From contig NC_068915.1 of NCBI RefSeq assembly GCF_023091745.1, forward strand, positions 53,936,001-54,000,000: a DNA stretch of 64,000 nucleotides, read 5' to 3'. Source of the DNA: Budorcas taxicolor. Taxonomy: Eukaryota > Chordata > Mammalia > Artiodactyla > Bovidae. How positions within the stretch are numbered: the first letter of the stretch is position 1; each line of letters opens with the position of its first letter. Shown here piece by piece: positions 1 to 11,325 of the stretch. Made by a program: the position numbers and the translations under genes. The notes below the pieces were generated by a model. That model searched no databases. It saw only the letters and a list, made by a program, of their open reading frames with translations, and was not told the DNA's origin.

Positions 1-5
1 TGAAA

Positions 6-38
6 ACACAGAGTCTTAACCACTGTACCACCAGGGTA
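6..38 (-). mobile_element. Terminal scrap of a tRNA-derived SINE head
   Basis: The stretch reads like the antisense of the head of a cetartiodactyl tRNA-derived SINE (a run of the type 'ttaaccactg.accaccaggg'). Only about 30 bases are present and the window edge cuts the context, so the family cannot be decided. Confidence 0.35.
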
Positions 39-149
39 GTTTCATATTGTTATAAATCTTATAAGATTCTTATATTGTACACAGAATGATCTAATATTAT
101 CTTATGATAAGATTCTGATAAGTTAAGAATCTGTATTGCAATCCTTTCA

Positions 150-801
150 ACACCACTAAAAATGTACAAAGATGTATGCCTAAAAATCTCATGAGTTAAC
201 ACAGAATACTAAAAAATAGTAAATAAAAACTTGATTAATTCAAGCAAAGATAGGAAAAGATAAAAGTACAGAGAGTACATAAAGAAAATAGACTGCAAAA
301 TGGTAGTTTAATGTCAAATATGTCATAATTAAAGTAAATTCAAATATGCTAAATATTACCTTTAAAAGACAGAGATTGCCAAGATGAATATAAAAATGCA
401 AACTGTATGATTTTAACAAGAGACAAAATTTAATTTTAAGGGCACAGAAAAACTGAAATTAAAGAATTAGAAATGATGTGCAAAAAATAATGATTATGGC
501 CTAACTTATAGTAACTTACATACCCAATGAGGTAGTTATAAATATTACCAAAGATAGAGATACCTTATAATGACAGAAGATTAAAATCATCAGGAAGATA
601 CAATAGTCCTAAATGCCTGTACATCCCATAGCACAGCTTAAAGTACCTGTGACAAAAATTAAATATTGATGATTTTAACACTAATTTCTCAGTAAATTAT
701 TGAATGAGTAGAAAAAATTATTAAGGCTATAGAAGATTAAAATTATCTAATTTTACCTAATTGGTAATTATAGAGCATCATATTCAACAAGTACAGGATA
801 T
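150..801 (+). mobile_element. Old L1 (L1M-type) ORF2 fragment, left part
   Basis: AT-rich sequence that follows the plus-strand L1 ORF2 endonuclease region as I recall it, including the landmark 'aaaagacagagattgcc' near 365 and 'catcaggaagatac' near 588. It is heavily decayed with no usable frame. It resumes at 1664 after a BovB insertion, so the two parts are one older element. The left edge is uncertain; sequence before about 230 is only weakly L1-like. Confidence 0.6.
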
Positions 802-1663
802 CAGTACAGTTCAGTCGCTCAGTTGTGTCTGACTCCTTGCAACCCCATGAATCTCAGTACACCAGGCCTCCCTGTCCATCACCAACTCCCAGAGTTCACT
901 CAGATTCATGTCCATCGAGTCAGTGATACTATCCAGCCATCTCATCCTCTGTCGTCCCCTTCTCCTCCTGCCCCCAATCCCTCCCAGCATCAGAATCTTT
1001 TCCAGTGAGTCAACTCTTCACATGAGGTGGCCAAAGTACTGGAGTTTCAGCTTCAGCATCATTCCCTCCAAAGAAATCCCAAGGCTGATCTCCTTCAGAA
1101 GGGACTGGTTGGATCTCCTTGCAGTCCAAGGGACTCTCGAGAGTCTTCTCCAACACCACAGTTCAAAAGCATCAGTTCTTCAGCACTCAGCTTTCTTCAC
1201 AGTCCAACTCTCACATCCATACATGAACACAGGAAAAACCATAGCCTTGACTAGACAGACCTTAGTCTGCAAAGTAATGTCTCTGCTTTTGAATATGCTA
1301 TCTAGATTGGTCATAACTTTTCTTCCAAGGAGTAAGCGTCTTTTCATGGCTGCAGTCACCATCTGCAGTGATTTTGGAGCCCCAGAAAATAAAGTCTAAC
1401 ACTGTTTCCACTGTTTCTCCACCTATTTGCCATGAAGTGATGGGACCAGATGCTATAATGTTTGTTTTCTGAATGTGGAGCTTTAAGCCACTTTTTCACT
1501 CTCCTCTTTCACTTTCATCAAGAGGCTTTTTAGTTCCTCTTCACTTTCTGCCATAAGGGTGGTGTCATCTTCATATCTGAGATTATTGATATTTCTCCCA
1601 GCAATCTTGATTCCAGCTTGTGCTTCTTCCAGCCCAGTATTTCTCATGATGTACTCTGCATAT
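802..1663 (-). mobile_element. BovB LINE (RTE clade), 5'-truncated, 13-bp TSD
   Basis: BovB 3' half on the minus strand, starting at the left with the 3' terminal 'cagttcagtcgctcag' type repeat and running up to the reverse-transcriptase catalytic box. Perfect 13-bp target-site duplications 'aagtacaggatat' lie at 789-801 and 1664-1676. The antisense frame near 1483-1695 keeps an RT palm segment, but the catalytic box reads YEDD (1564-1575) where the family has YADD. Frames are broken, so it is a dead copy. It inserted into the L1 that flanks it on both sides. Confidence 0.93.
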
Positions 1664-1855
1664 AAGTACAGGATATAACTTGTTTTTAAACACACAGGAG
1701 ATAGTCACCAAAAGAAACTAAAGTGTGGGCCATAAAATAAGTTTCAATGAGTTTCAAGTAATTAAAAACTATATTACAGAGATTGTAATCTGAACCCAAT
1801 AGACATAAAGCTATCAAATTTGAATATTGGAAAATTAGCTTGCTGCTAGCAAGCT
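1664..1855 (+). mobile_element. Old L1 ORF2 fragment, right part
   Basis: Continuation of the L1 that starts upstream of the BovB. The segment around 1690-1850 aligns in order with the ORF2 endonuclease portion containing 'gggccataaaataagt' and 'caaatttgaa'. The first 13 bases are the duplicated BovB target. Beyond about 1855 I no longer follow L1, and nothing else is visible up to 2127. Confidence 0.55.
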
Positions 1856-2127
1856 TTATGTGTTATATTTTACAGCTTTCTTTCTCTTTGTTGTTTATTT
1901 CATCCAACAATATGGGAGGCATATATGCTGAGTTATGTACTTAACAACAGCCACAACTCTATCATAGCTTGGTTTCATTGTCTTTCACCATCTGCAGCAT
2001 TTAATAATTCTGATGACAATGAGCCAACAGAATACCAATATTGTACATAATGAATGGAAAGCCAGATATAGGAATAGTATTTTGGTTTAACATCACTGTG
2101 CTTTTCTTTGCTATTTAGCAGTTCCTG

Positions 2128-2343
2128 AAAGTGAAAAGTGAAAGTGAAGTCGCTCAGTCGTGTCCGACTCTTTGCAACCCCATGGACAGTAGCCTACGAG
2201 GCTCTATGGTCCATGGGATTTTCCAGGCAAGAATACTGGAGTGGGCTGCCATTTCCTTCTCCAGGGGATCTTTCCAACCCAGGGATAAAACTCGGGTCTC
2301 CTGCATTGCAGACAGATGCTTTACCATCTGAGCCACTAGGGAA
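2128..2343 (-). mobile_element. Bov-tA SINE
   Basis: Complete ruminant SINE in antisense: 3' body with 'gtcgctcagtcgtgtccgac' first, central 'ccaggcaagaatactggag', then the tRNA-derived head near 2285-2343 ending 'gagccactaggga'. A convincing target duplication was not found. Confidence 0.9.
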
Positions 2344-3055
2344 AATGAGTAACAGTTCTTAGACCAGTGCATCAATCACACCCTCTTTCTGTCCTCCTTG
2401 GCAGTGGTTGAGGATAATAAAGAATCATCAAATGAGGGTCCATCATTTGAATCCACATGGTGAAATATAAAAGCCAAAGTATTTTGGGTGATAAAATATG
2501 ATTATTAAATTCTTGTGACTACAGACCATTGTCACAGATACAAGGAGACATGTACATATGTGCACCTGGGGAAATCAGTATCCATATTAATAGACCATTC
2601 TTCTAAACTCAATTTTCTGCAGTAATGACTTGCTAGATCCTTATACTAAGATATAGTTCTGTTCATCATGGTCTGCTTGAAAATTATGATTTGAATATAC
2701 TTTTAGTTCTCTTTCCTAAACAATTTCCTTTTTGAAGTTTGACTTCAAGGGTGTAGTGCTGTTTCCCACAAGAAAATAGACTGTACGTTCCCAAACAACT
2801 TGTCTTTACTAAAATTAAGGAGGTGCTCATGACTAAAGGTAGAAGGAAACTGCTCCCTGTTAAATATTTTTAAGGAAGAAGAGAAAGGAAGCGAAAAAAA
2901 GGAAGAAAGGAAGGAGTAGGGGGGTAGACAGGCTTTCTTTCCAATAATTAGCAAATTTAATTAGTTTAACTAGCAAAATGGACCAGTTTAAATAACTTGA
3001 ATCACTACATATTAGTTAAAATAAAGTGGGTTGGTAATTTATATCTATTATACAA
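2344..3055. other. Unassigned AT-rich sequence with a purine tract
   Basis: No gene or repeat family recognised. A purine-rich low-complexity tract lies at about 2872-2925. Short open frames here look random. Confidence 0.5.
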
Positions 3056-3139
3056 GTGTTGAACACTTACTGAGGACTTTTTATATACCAGGAGCTATTG
3101 TTCAACAATAGTTCATAGTATCTGGACTTTGTATGTTTA

Positions 3140-3575
3140 GCTGTGCATGTAAGCCACCAGACAAGAATCACATGGTCCAGCTTTCTTACAGACAAGTGGC
3201 CAGACTTGGGCCAGTGAAATATGGCTGGGCAAGAGTCACATGGAACTTTTTAGGAACTTCCTTAAAAGACAGCAGTTGTGAACCCCTTGTCCTCCTTTCC
3301 CATGTGTCCTTCCTTATGTAGACATAAGGGGGAAGAAAAAAAAAATGTATTGAATCATGACTCATTCCTGAACCAAGGGGAAAGCCTGGGTGTCCAAGTA
3401 CTTTACAAAGTCCAACTGCCACATCAACATTGGACTATTTAATTCCAAATTACCCCGAACTTCTTCCTGAAAGATAAATGAGCTTCACTGCATGTTTGCT
3501 TGTTTTAAGTCACTGTTATTCTGTATCTCTGTCATGCTCTTCTGAACATAATTCTAGCTTATGTTATACATATAG
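3140..3575 (+). mobile_element. Possible LTR-type remnant (MaLR-like)
   Basis: Around 3195-3330 the layout resembles mammal-wide LTR-like elements ('ccagtgaaatatggctgggc' type opening, a central cytosine-rich part). Around 3500-3530 it has 'tgttttaagtcactgttatt', similar to the ending of such elements. No polyadenylation signal or TG/CA ends could be fixed. The family is not certain. Confidence 0.33.
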
Positions 3576-4330
3576 TATCACATTTAATGTTCAAACTATA
3601 GCTCTTCAATAAGAACCATTAGTACACCTAATCTACAGTTGGAGAGACTGAACAACCAGCTCTTTATGTCCAAACGGTTTGATTCCAGAGACCATGGTCT
3701 CAATAAGTATAAAAGATTGTCTTCCTACCAGAACCACATGCCCACATAACCTAGGAAACTGTAGACTAATTCTTTGTTGGTCTTGCACATCACTATTTCA
3801 ATGTTGAGAACTGTCAAAATCTAAGACAGTTCAGCTGTGATGTAGCTGAGAAATTTCCCTTCAGATATTCCAACTTTTTCTTCTACATCAATAAGTTCAT
3901 GACTGTCAACTTCAGGCTTAAAGAAATGGCATTATTTTAGATTCCTGTCTTTCCCCTTGAGCTTGAACATAACATTTAGTACTTGACCACCTGTTAATAC
4001 TCAATAACCCTTTTTTCCCCCAAACTCTGAAGAACAATAAGCAATCCAAATAAGGTGCTTGAGATCTTGAAATATAAATGCTATTTTTAAAACAATAAGA
4101 ATTTTATTTTTTAGTGTTTCCTATTACAACTATAATATGTGATCATTTAAAATATTTCATATAGATGAGCAATCTTAACTAAGAAAATGTATCTTTTATT
4201 AATGGGCTCAGACTGCATTTCCCCACCATCTCACCCCAATTATTGCTTGTCCCTAGATTTGCATGTGTTTGCTTTAATATCTTCAACAGGTAAAATAATT
4301 TACTTTACTACTGTGTCTGAATCTCACATC
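3576..4330. other. Unassigned, with faint MIR-like traces
   Basis: Nothing supported as a gene. Segments near 3058-3110 and 3585-3650 faintly resemble antisense MIR ('gaacacttactgaggac', then a 'taatctacagttggagagactg' portion) but are too decayed to call. Confidence 0.4.
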
Positions 4331-4935
4331 AGTTCAGTTCAGTTACTCAGTCGTTTCCGACACTTTGCGAGCCCATGAATTGCAGCACGCCAGGCCTGCC
4401 TGTCCATCACCAACTCCCAGAGTTTACCCAAACTCATGTCCATCGAGTCGGTGATGCCATCCAGCCATCTCATCCTCTGTCATCCTTTTCTTCTCCTGCC
4501 CCCAATCTCTCCCAGCATTAGGGTCTTTCCCAATGAGTCAACTTTTTGCATGAGGTGGCCAAAGTATTGGAGTTTCAGCTTTAGCATCAGTCCTTCCAAT
4601 GAACACCTAGGACTGATCTCCTTTAGGATGGACTGGTTGGGTTTCCTTGCAGTCCAAGGGACTCTCAAGAGTCTACTCCAGCACCACAGTTCAAAAGCAT
4701 TAATTCTTCAGCGCTTATCTTTCTTCACAGTCCAACTCTCACATCCATACATGACCACTTGAAAAACTATAGCCTTGACTAGATGGACCTTTATTGGCAA
4801 AGTAATATTTCTGCTTTTTAATATGCTATCTAGTTTCATCATAACTTTCCTTCCAAGGAGTAAGTGTCTTTTAATTTCATGGCTGCAGTCACCATCTACA
4901 GTGATTTTGGAGCCCCCAGAAATAAAGTGTGACAG
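4331..4935 (-). mobile_element. BovB LINE 3' fragment
   Basis: Minus-strand BovB from its 3' end to the position 'agaaataaagtgtgac' near 4920. Only the C-terminal post-RT region and 3' tail are represented, with several stops in the ORF2 frame. No target duplication is visible. The plus-strand BovB at 5306 overlaps the same consensus region, so the two form a closely spaced inverted pair. Confidence 0.92.
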
Positions 4936-5036
4936 ATGGGGGATATCAAAAAGGAAATCTGACCTGGAAAAAGTATAACTATACTGAAGGAAATATCTAA
5001 AGGGCAAGAACTCTTTTCCAGCAATGATTATGTTTG

Positions 5037-5062
5037 ACTGTAATCAATTAGTCACTTTCCAG
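5037..5062 (+). repeat. Left copy of a 26-bp imperfect direct repeat
   Basis: Matches 6915-6940 at 24 of 26 positions. The right copy straddles the outer terminus of the Tigger element and its flank. The stretch 5063-5234 between this copy and the Tigger is otherwise unassigned. Confidence 0.8.
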
Positions 5063-5234
5063 TAGCCCATACATTAATTCAGACCAGATGCTTTAGATCC
5101 TGAATACTTTAGATGCTCATAGCCCCCAAGACTATTAAAAAAAAAAATTAAGTAAGGCATACACTTGAGTGCAAGAAAACAAGTTAAAAAGTTAGTGTGA
5201 CCAAGAGAAGCTCTCTTGGAATCTCTTGAGGTTG

Positions 5235-5305
5235 TAGTAGTCCCTCCTTGTCTGTGGTGGTTACATTCCAAGACCCCCAGTGGATGCCTGAAACCTCAGG
5301 TAGTA
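5235..5305 (-). mobile_element. Tigger-type DNA transposon, left part (Tigger3-like)
   Basis: Begins with a TA and a terminal repeat 'gtagtccctccttgtctgtgg' whose reverse complement resembles the far end at 6890-6918. It is followed by 'ttccaagacccccagtggat', a landmark of this pogo/Tigger non-autonomous group as I recall it. The element is interrupted by the BovB at 5306. Confidence 0.75.
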
Positions 5306-6221
5306 CCAAATTTAGGAAAAGGAGTACATCAAGGCTGTATATTGTCACCCTGCTTATTTAACTTATATACAGAGTACATCATGAGAAACGCTGGACTGGA
5401 AGAAACACAAGCTGGAATCAAGATTGCCAGGAGAAATATCAATCACCTCAGATATGAAGATGACACCACCCTTATGGCAGAAAGTGAAGAGGAACTAAAA
5501 AGCCTCTTGATGAAAGTGAAAGAGGAGAGTGAAAAAGTTGGCTTAAAGCTAAAGAAAACGAAGATCATGGGATCTGGTCCCATCACTTCATGGGAAAGAT
5601 GGGGAAACAGTGGAAACAGTGTCAGACTTTATTTTTTGGGGCTCCAAAATCACTGCAGATGGTGATTGCAGCCATGAAATTAAAAGACACTTACTCCTTG
5701 GAAGAAAAGTTATGACCAACCTAGACAGCATATTCAAAAGCAGAGACATTACTTTGCCGACTAAGGTCTGTCTAGTCAAGGCTATGGTTTTTCCAGTAGT
5801 CATGTATGGATATGAGAGTTGGACTGTGAAGAAGGCTGAGCACCGAAGAATTGATGCTTTTGAACTGTGGTGTTGGAGAAGACTCTTGAGGGTCCCTTGG
5901 ACTGCACGGAGATCCAACCAGTCCATTCTGAAGGAGATCAGCCCTGGGATTTCTTTGGAAGGAATGATGCTAAAGCTGAAACTCCAATACTTTGGCCACC
6001 TCATGTGAAGAGTTGACTCATTGGAAAAGACTCTGATGCTGGGAGGGATTGGGAGCAGGAAGAGAAGGGGACGACCGAGGATGAGATGGCTGGATGTCAT
6101 CACCGACTCAATGGATATGAGTCTGAGTGAACTCCGAGTGTTGGTGATGGACAGGGAGGCCTGGCGTGCTGCGATTCATGGGGTCGCAAGGAGTCGGACA
6201 TGACTGAGCGACTAAACTGAA
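5306..6221 (+). mobile_element. BovB LINE, 5'-truncated, nested in Tigger
   Basis: Plus-strand BovB from the RT domain to the 3' terminus 'gactgagcgactaaactgaa'. The ORF2 frame carries the RT box as YEDD (5453-5464) and continues in another frame to about 6200. The frame breaks around 5590-5640, so it is not functional. The left junction shares about five bases ('ccaaa') with the Tigger target. No target duplication is seen, and a short target deletion is likely. It is relatively little diverged from the consensus. Confidence 0.93.
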
Positions 6222-6920
6222 GTTTTTTCCCCATACATACATACCTGTGTTTAAATTTAGTTTATAAATAAGACACAGTAAGATATTAACAATAATATCT
6301 AATACAAAATATATCAATTATAACAATACACTCTCGCAAAATGTTTTATTGTGTGACTGTAATGTCTTTTCTATTTTAACTAAGCACTTACCAGGCACTG
6401 TGGATATAACTTTTGCACTTTGAGATACAACTGCAAATTCAGCACAAATTAATTTTTCCTTTTTCACAATTTCAGAGAGAAGATTTGTTCTTACCTTACA
6501 TCTTAGCAATCTCAGCATACATTTTTTTCCTTTTTAAGTCATGTGATTTCATCTTTTTAATTAAAGGAAGCTTTTTATATTTTCCCTTTGGAATATTCCA
6601 ATTGCCAGAATCACTACTTTTCTGGTTTTGGGCCATTATTAAGTAAAATAAGGGTGACTTGAACACAGCCTCTACAGTCAATCTGATAACTGAGAAGATA
6701 CTAAGTGACTGACTGGCAGACATGATGCACAAAGGACCAGTTCATATCCTAGGTGGGACAAGGTGGGATAGCAAGAGGTTTCGTCATCTTACTCGTGTTC
6801 AATTTAAAACTTATGGATTTTTATTTCTGGAATTTTCCATTGAATGTTTTTTGGACTGAAGTTAACCTCAGGAACTAAAACCTTAGAAAGTAAAACCACA
6901 GATAAGGGGAGCCCACTGTA
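6222..6920 (-). mobile_element. Tigger-type DNA transposon, right part
   Basis: Resumes with 'ccatacatacatacctg', followed by 'gacacagtaagatattaac'. It runs through 'gggccattattaagtaaaat' to the terminal 'aaaccacagataagggga' and ends CTG followed by TA at 6919-6920. The end is the inverted counterpart of 5237-5262. This gives a roughly 770-bp non-autonomous element with TA target sites. Open frames inside (for example 6413-6646) are chance. Confidence 0.75.
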
Positions 6921-6940
6921 ATTAATTAGTAACTTTCCAG
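6915..6940 (+). repeat. Right copy of the 26-bp imperfect direct repeat
   Basis: Partner of 5037-5062. Its first six bases are the last bases of the Tigger plus the TA target site; the rest is flank. Confidence 0.8.
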
Positions 6941-8672
6941 GTAGAGAGGAAATAGGAGGAAGGAAAAGCTCAAATTACATATAATGGAAATGTTCAACCT
7001 CTGTCATATATTCATCTTGAATTTCCCAATTCCTTTACTGATATGTGTGATAATAAGGACACAGGGCTAGTTAAAGTCAATGTGAAAATGAGAATAGTAT
7101 TTCACCATCCTCCAAATTCTTGATTTGATTAAGAAATTGTACCATATAATTGAATAGGTTGCAATGCAAAGAAACAGAAAGCATGTGTTCCAAGAACCAT
7201 AGTTACCCTTGACATTTTACCTCCATCACTCACAGAATAGAAGCGCCTGATAGACATCCTAAACATTGTGAGACAATGAACAAAATTGATAATGTCTGTC
7301 TTCACAGAACATTATTAGTATAAATTGTTTCTTCACTTCCTTCTGTGCTGCTCTTTTCCACACTGCGGAAATTGTTGCCAATGTATCCAGACCTGTTCCT
7401 TGTGGATGATAGCAGTAGTTTGGGATTTCAATACTGTAGTGAGGTGGAGATATTCTGAAGTTGGTAACATTCAAAATCTCACATCAGATTTCAATAAATT
7501 CTAGCAGAAATTTTCATTCATCCCTAATATTATCAAGCATATTTTTTTTTTTTTTCTGGCCTTAGATTAGGTACTTATGTCCCAAGCTTCTGGCTACCAG
7601 GTTGCAAGGGCAGAGAGTCTAGGCCTACTGACAGCGATTTGCTGTCTTGAATGTTTTCTAAATTAGCCATGTGGACATGTTTATCCTTTAGATCACACAG
7701 ATCTCATATTTGGACCAGATATTTCTAGCATTTGGGGCCATAAAAACTGGTTTGTACTAAGATCTCTTCTTTCCCCACTGAGCAAAGACATTATTGGAAA
7801 GCACTGATTTTTTTGTTCCCTCCTTGAACTGTGCATTGCCAGTCCTCAGTACTGCACACTATTGAGACATAATTCCCTACATACTCACAGCAAAATCTGA
7901 CTCCCTTAGACACAAAAATCTTGGCTCTTCCCCTTGCCATCTGAGGCTTATAGTCTGATCATCAGGTTTCTGATACTGAAAGAAGTCCACTCTGCATGAG
8001 TTAAAATATTTTAAAAATATTCCACATCTACTCTAATCCTGTAGAAGAGAAATGAATAATCACCAGAATACATTTGGGACAATAAACAGAGCATGTTCAA
8101 TTCAGTATTTTTAAGTAATCTTATACAAAGTTCATCTATCTTCAAGATAAATATATTTTGGTATTTTCCATATATATTGTTACTGGTAGGGAACCTGTAT
8201 TATCTACCTATTTCAAAATCCAAAGGGAAATTAAAGGTATTTTTGTTTTCTTTTTTAAAATCGATTTTCTGAGACCCCAAAGTTGTTGGTTTCTGGAAAC
8301 CCACTTTAAATGGCTCAGACTGATGGAAAAATTTCTTCCATATAAAAAAAAAATGAAAAGAATTTAACAGAATCAGCAACTGCTAAATTAAGAGCTTGCA
8401 GTTAAACAATTTATCAATGACTCAAACATTAATCACCAATTGCTCCCCAGTTATTACACACAAAATATTTTATTCTCAAACATAGTTGCCAATAGACAAA
8501 GTAGATTGCTTTCATATGCATAAGATATATTGTCACAGACTGCAAAACTTTGTCCTTCTACCCCTATGGTGCTAAGGGCTTGAGGTCATTAATCTTGATC
8601 TTCAGTATTCTAAAGAACGAATTTGTGAACAAAATAAGAGTACACTTTGAAGGTGTTCATGTTTTCAGTAAA
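6941..8672. other. Unassigned 1.7-kb stretch
   Basis: No gene, exon or recognisable repeat. A poly-T run sits at about 7541-7553. The open frames at 7259-7474 and 8158-8367 are short and have no recognisable domain. Confidence 0.5.
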
Positions 8673-8692
8673 TTTATTATTATTATTATTAT
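8673..8692 (+). repeat. (TTA)n microsatellite
   Basis: Six to seven uninterrupted TTA units immediately before a MIR element. Confidence 0.9.
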
Positions 8693-8945
8693 GGGTAGGA
8701 TGTGGTAGAAATATCAAATTCTGGAACCAGACTTAATGGAATTTTTCTGCTATTATCTAGCTCATTGACTTTTGGAAGTCAGGTTTTGGCAAGTTTCCTC
8801 ATCTATAAAATGGAGATGATGATTACGTATTTTTTATCTCACTGATTTCTTATAAGTATTAAATGCATTAATATGTGGAAAGGTCTACTAAGAGTGCCTG
8901 GAACACAATATTTGCTCAATAAATGTTAATGATTATTATCATCCA
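8693..8945 (+). mobile_element. MIR SINE
   Basis: Ancient mammal-wide SINE. It keeps the core and 3' landmarks in order: 'ctggaaccagact', 'aagtttcctcatctataaaa', 'tattaaatgcattaatatg', 'gcctggaacac' and 'gctcaataaatgtt'. Confidence 0.88.
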
Positions 8946-9843
8946 CTGAAAGATTGTACCAACCCCAGAGGTAATACTGGACATTCTTTCAAATGAGTGG
9001 AAACCCATAGGGCAAAGAAAAATTGTTAACCCTTTTCCACATCAAACATAGGCATATTTTTCATAATATTCATTCTTTATCTCAATACTGAAAAAATGCT
9101 TTCTTAAAAAATAATTCAAGACACAATGAACTGAAGCCATACACTACCTATTTATTTTAATTCAACTATCTAGAATGCAATAATTCAAACTTGCCCCTGT
9201 TTTCCCAGAAGTTATTCATATTTATTTGATAAAGAAATCTAAAAGTTTTATAATTTTTTAGTAACTCTATAATATATTGCCCCAATATTTTAATTTGAGA
9301 AAATGTAATTCTGGAACTTTCCAGGAAAAGAGAGAAACCATCTTGTTAAACTCTATATTGTTAAAAATAAATATATCCACATATTATTCATGGAGAGGAA
9401 AATAATGACACTTGGTCTTGAATTTTCTGCTTCATTTCTTCTTCTAAAACTTTGCTATTGAAGAATCTCCAAAATCAAAGTTCTCACATGTCAGTTTGGA
9501 AGATAGCATTGGTGAAATTTATTTTACAGAAGGAATCAGAGGAAATATATTGACTTCGATTTGTTATATCTTTCTGTAATTAGTTACACAAGAAGCTCCA
9601 TTTTTGAAGTTTGTAGCACCTGCCTGAGACAAACATTACTGTTTTGAAAAGATGGTTATCTTTTCCAAACAATGCTAACATTCTGGCATATATCTGGGAT
9701 GCAGTTATTCCAACATCATTGCTATCTAGTTAGTGATCAAATGTCAATCTATTTCCTTTTAGCTCCAAGTCCATGTTTCATTGCCTAACCATAATTGTTG
9801 AATTGAATCTGAAAAATATTATTTTTGCCAGATAGCCTGATTC
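8946..9843. other. Unassigned AT-rich sequence
   Basis: No feature recognised on either strand. Confidence 0.5.
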
Positions 9844-10534
9844 TGAAAAAGCTAGCTTAAAACTCAACATTAAAGAAAACTATGATCATGGCATCCAGTC
9901 CCATCACTTCATAGCAAATAGAAGGGGAAAAAGTGGAGGCAATGACATTTTATTTTCTTGGGCTCCAAGATCACTGCAGACAATGACTGCATCCATGAAA
10001 TTAAAGGACACTTGCTCCTTGGAAGGAAAGCTATGACAAACTTAGACAGCATATTAAAAAGCAGAGACATCATTTTGCTGATAAATGTCCATATATTCAG
10101 AGCTATAATTTTTCCAGTAGTCGTTTATGGATGTAAGAGTTGGACCATAAAGAAGGCTGAGGACCAAAGAATTGATGCTTTTGAACTGTGGTGCTTGAAA
10201 AGACTCTTGAGAGTCCCTTGGACAGCAAGGATATCAAACCAGTCAGTCCTAAAGGAAATCAAACCTGAGTGTTCATTGGGAGGACTGATGCTGGAGTTCC
10301 AATACTTTGACACCTGAAGTGAAGAGCCAACTTGTGGGACAACACCCTGATTCTGGGAAAGATTGAAGGCAAAAGGAGAAGAGGGCAGCAGAGGATGAGA
10401 TGGTTAGATAACATCAGCAACTCAATTGAACTGTATGTGAGAAAACTCATGGAGATAGTAAAGGACAGAAAAGCCTGGGGGTGCTGCAGTCTACGAGGTG
10501 GCAAAGAGTTGGACGTGACTTAGCAACTGAACAA
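9844..10534 (+). mobile_element. BovB LINE 3' part
   Basis: Starts in the post-catalytic part of RT and continues to a 3' end of the form 'gacttagcaactgaacaac'. The longest frame, 9958-10317, is the conserved C-terminal block (the region that reads like SWTIKKAE and RRxxRVPWTAR in the family). The copy is diverged, has deletions and is dead. The 3' end variant ('cttagcaactgaaca') differs from younger copies. Confidence 0.9.
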
Positions 10535-10564
10535 CGTTATTTTGAACTTTGCCAATGGAGAGGT

Positions 10565-10845
10565 GCTGCTGCTGCTACTGCTGCTAAGTCACTTCAGTCG
10601 TGTCCAACTCGGTGCGATCCTATAGACAGCAGCCCACCAGGCTCCCCCATCCCTGGGATTCTCCAGGCAAGAACCCTGGAATGGGTTGCCATTTCCTTCT
10701 CCAATGCATGAAAGTGAAATGTGAAAGTTAAGTTGCTCTGTCATGTCCAACTCTTCATGACCCCATGGACTGTAGTCTACCAGGCTCATCCGTCTATGGG
10801 ATTTTCCAGGCAAGAGTACAGGAGTGGGTTGCCATTTCCTTCTCC
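10565..10845 (-). mobile_element. BOV-A2 SINE (dimeric)
   Basis: Antisense dimer: a (GCT)n 3' tail at 10565-10585, first A unit, linker 'catgaaagtgaaatgtg', second A unit, ending 'tttccttctcc'. Two related monomers in tandem distinguish it from Bov-tA. Confidence 0.92.
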
Positions 10846-11325
10846 ATATCAAGGATGAAAGGATCTCTAGTCTTCATGATTCTAGTATCTTCCTTTTGTC
10901 ATGCTTCTCCAGTGCAGATTAGCCAACAGTGTGTACTGGCCAGTGATGTAAGACTCACCAAAATATGTGACACCTCCCTGTAGGAAGCTCTCGCATTACT
11001 CTAGAGGGAGCCTGACAAGTTATTTTCACTGTATAGCCAGTAAAAAAATGTTCCATACCCTGGGGAGCCATAATAAACCTTCTGTAAGGAAGTCTTCATC
11101 ACAGTTTGGGGCAGGTAGGGGTGTCTTCCAATCTGTTCCTTCTTTAGATGCTCTGTTCAGCTGTTAAAGACGTGGCAGCTCACTCCATATGCTATTCCTG
11201 AATTCTTTAGGGTTCTCTTTTTCCCAAAGTAACTAACCCCCAGGAGAGCTTATAAACTTGCTCAAATTATTATGTCCTTTCTGTCTCTTGATTGGATATT
11301 GACTGATACAGAAGAGGTGTGAGGA
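10846..11325. other. Unassigned, possible decayed LTR
   Basis: No supported gene. An AATAAA-like signal near 11070 and 'gactgatacag' at about 11310 are reminiscent of mammalian LTR or MER ends, but I cannot place it. Confidence 0.35.
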
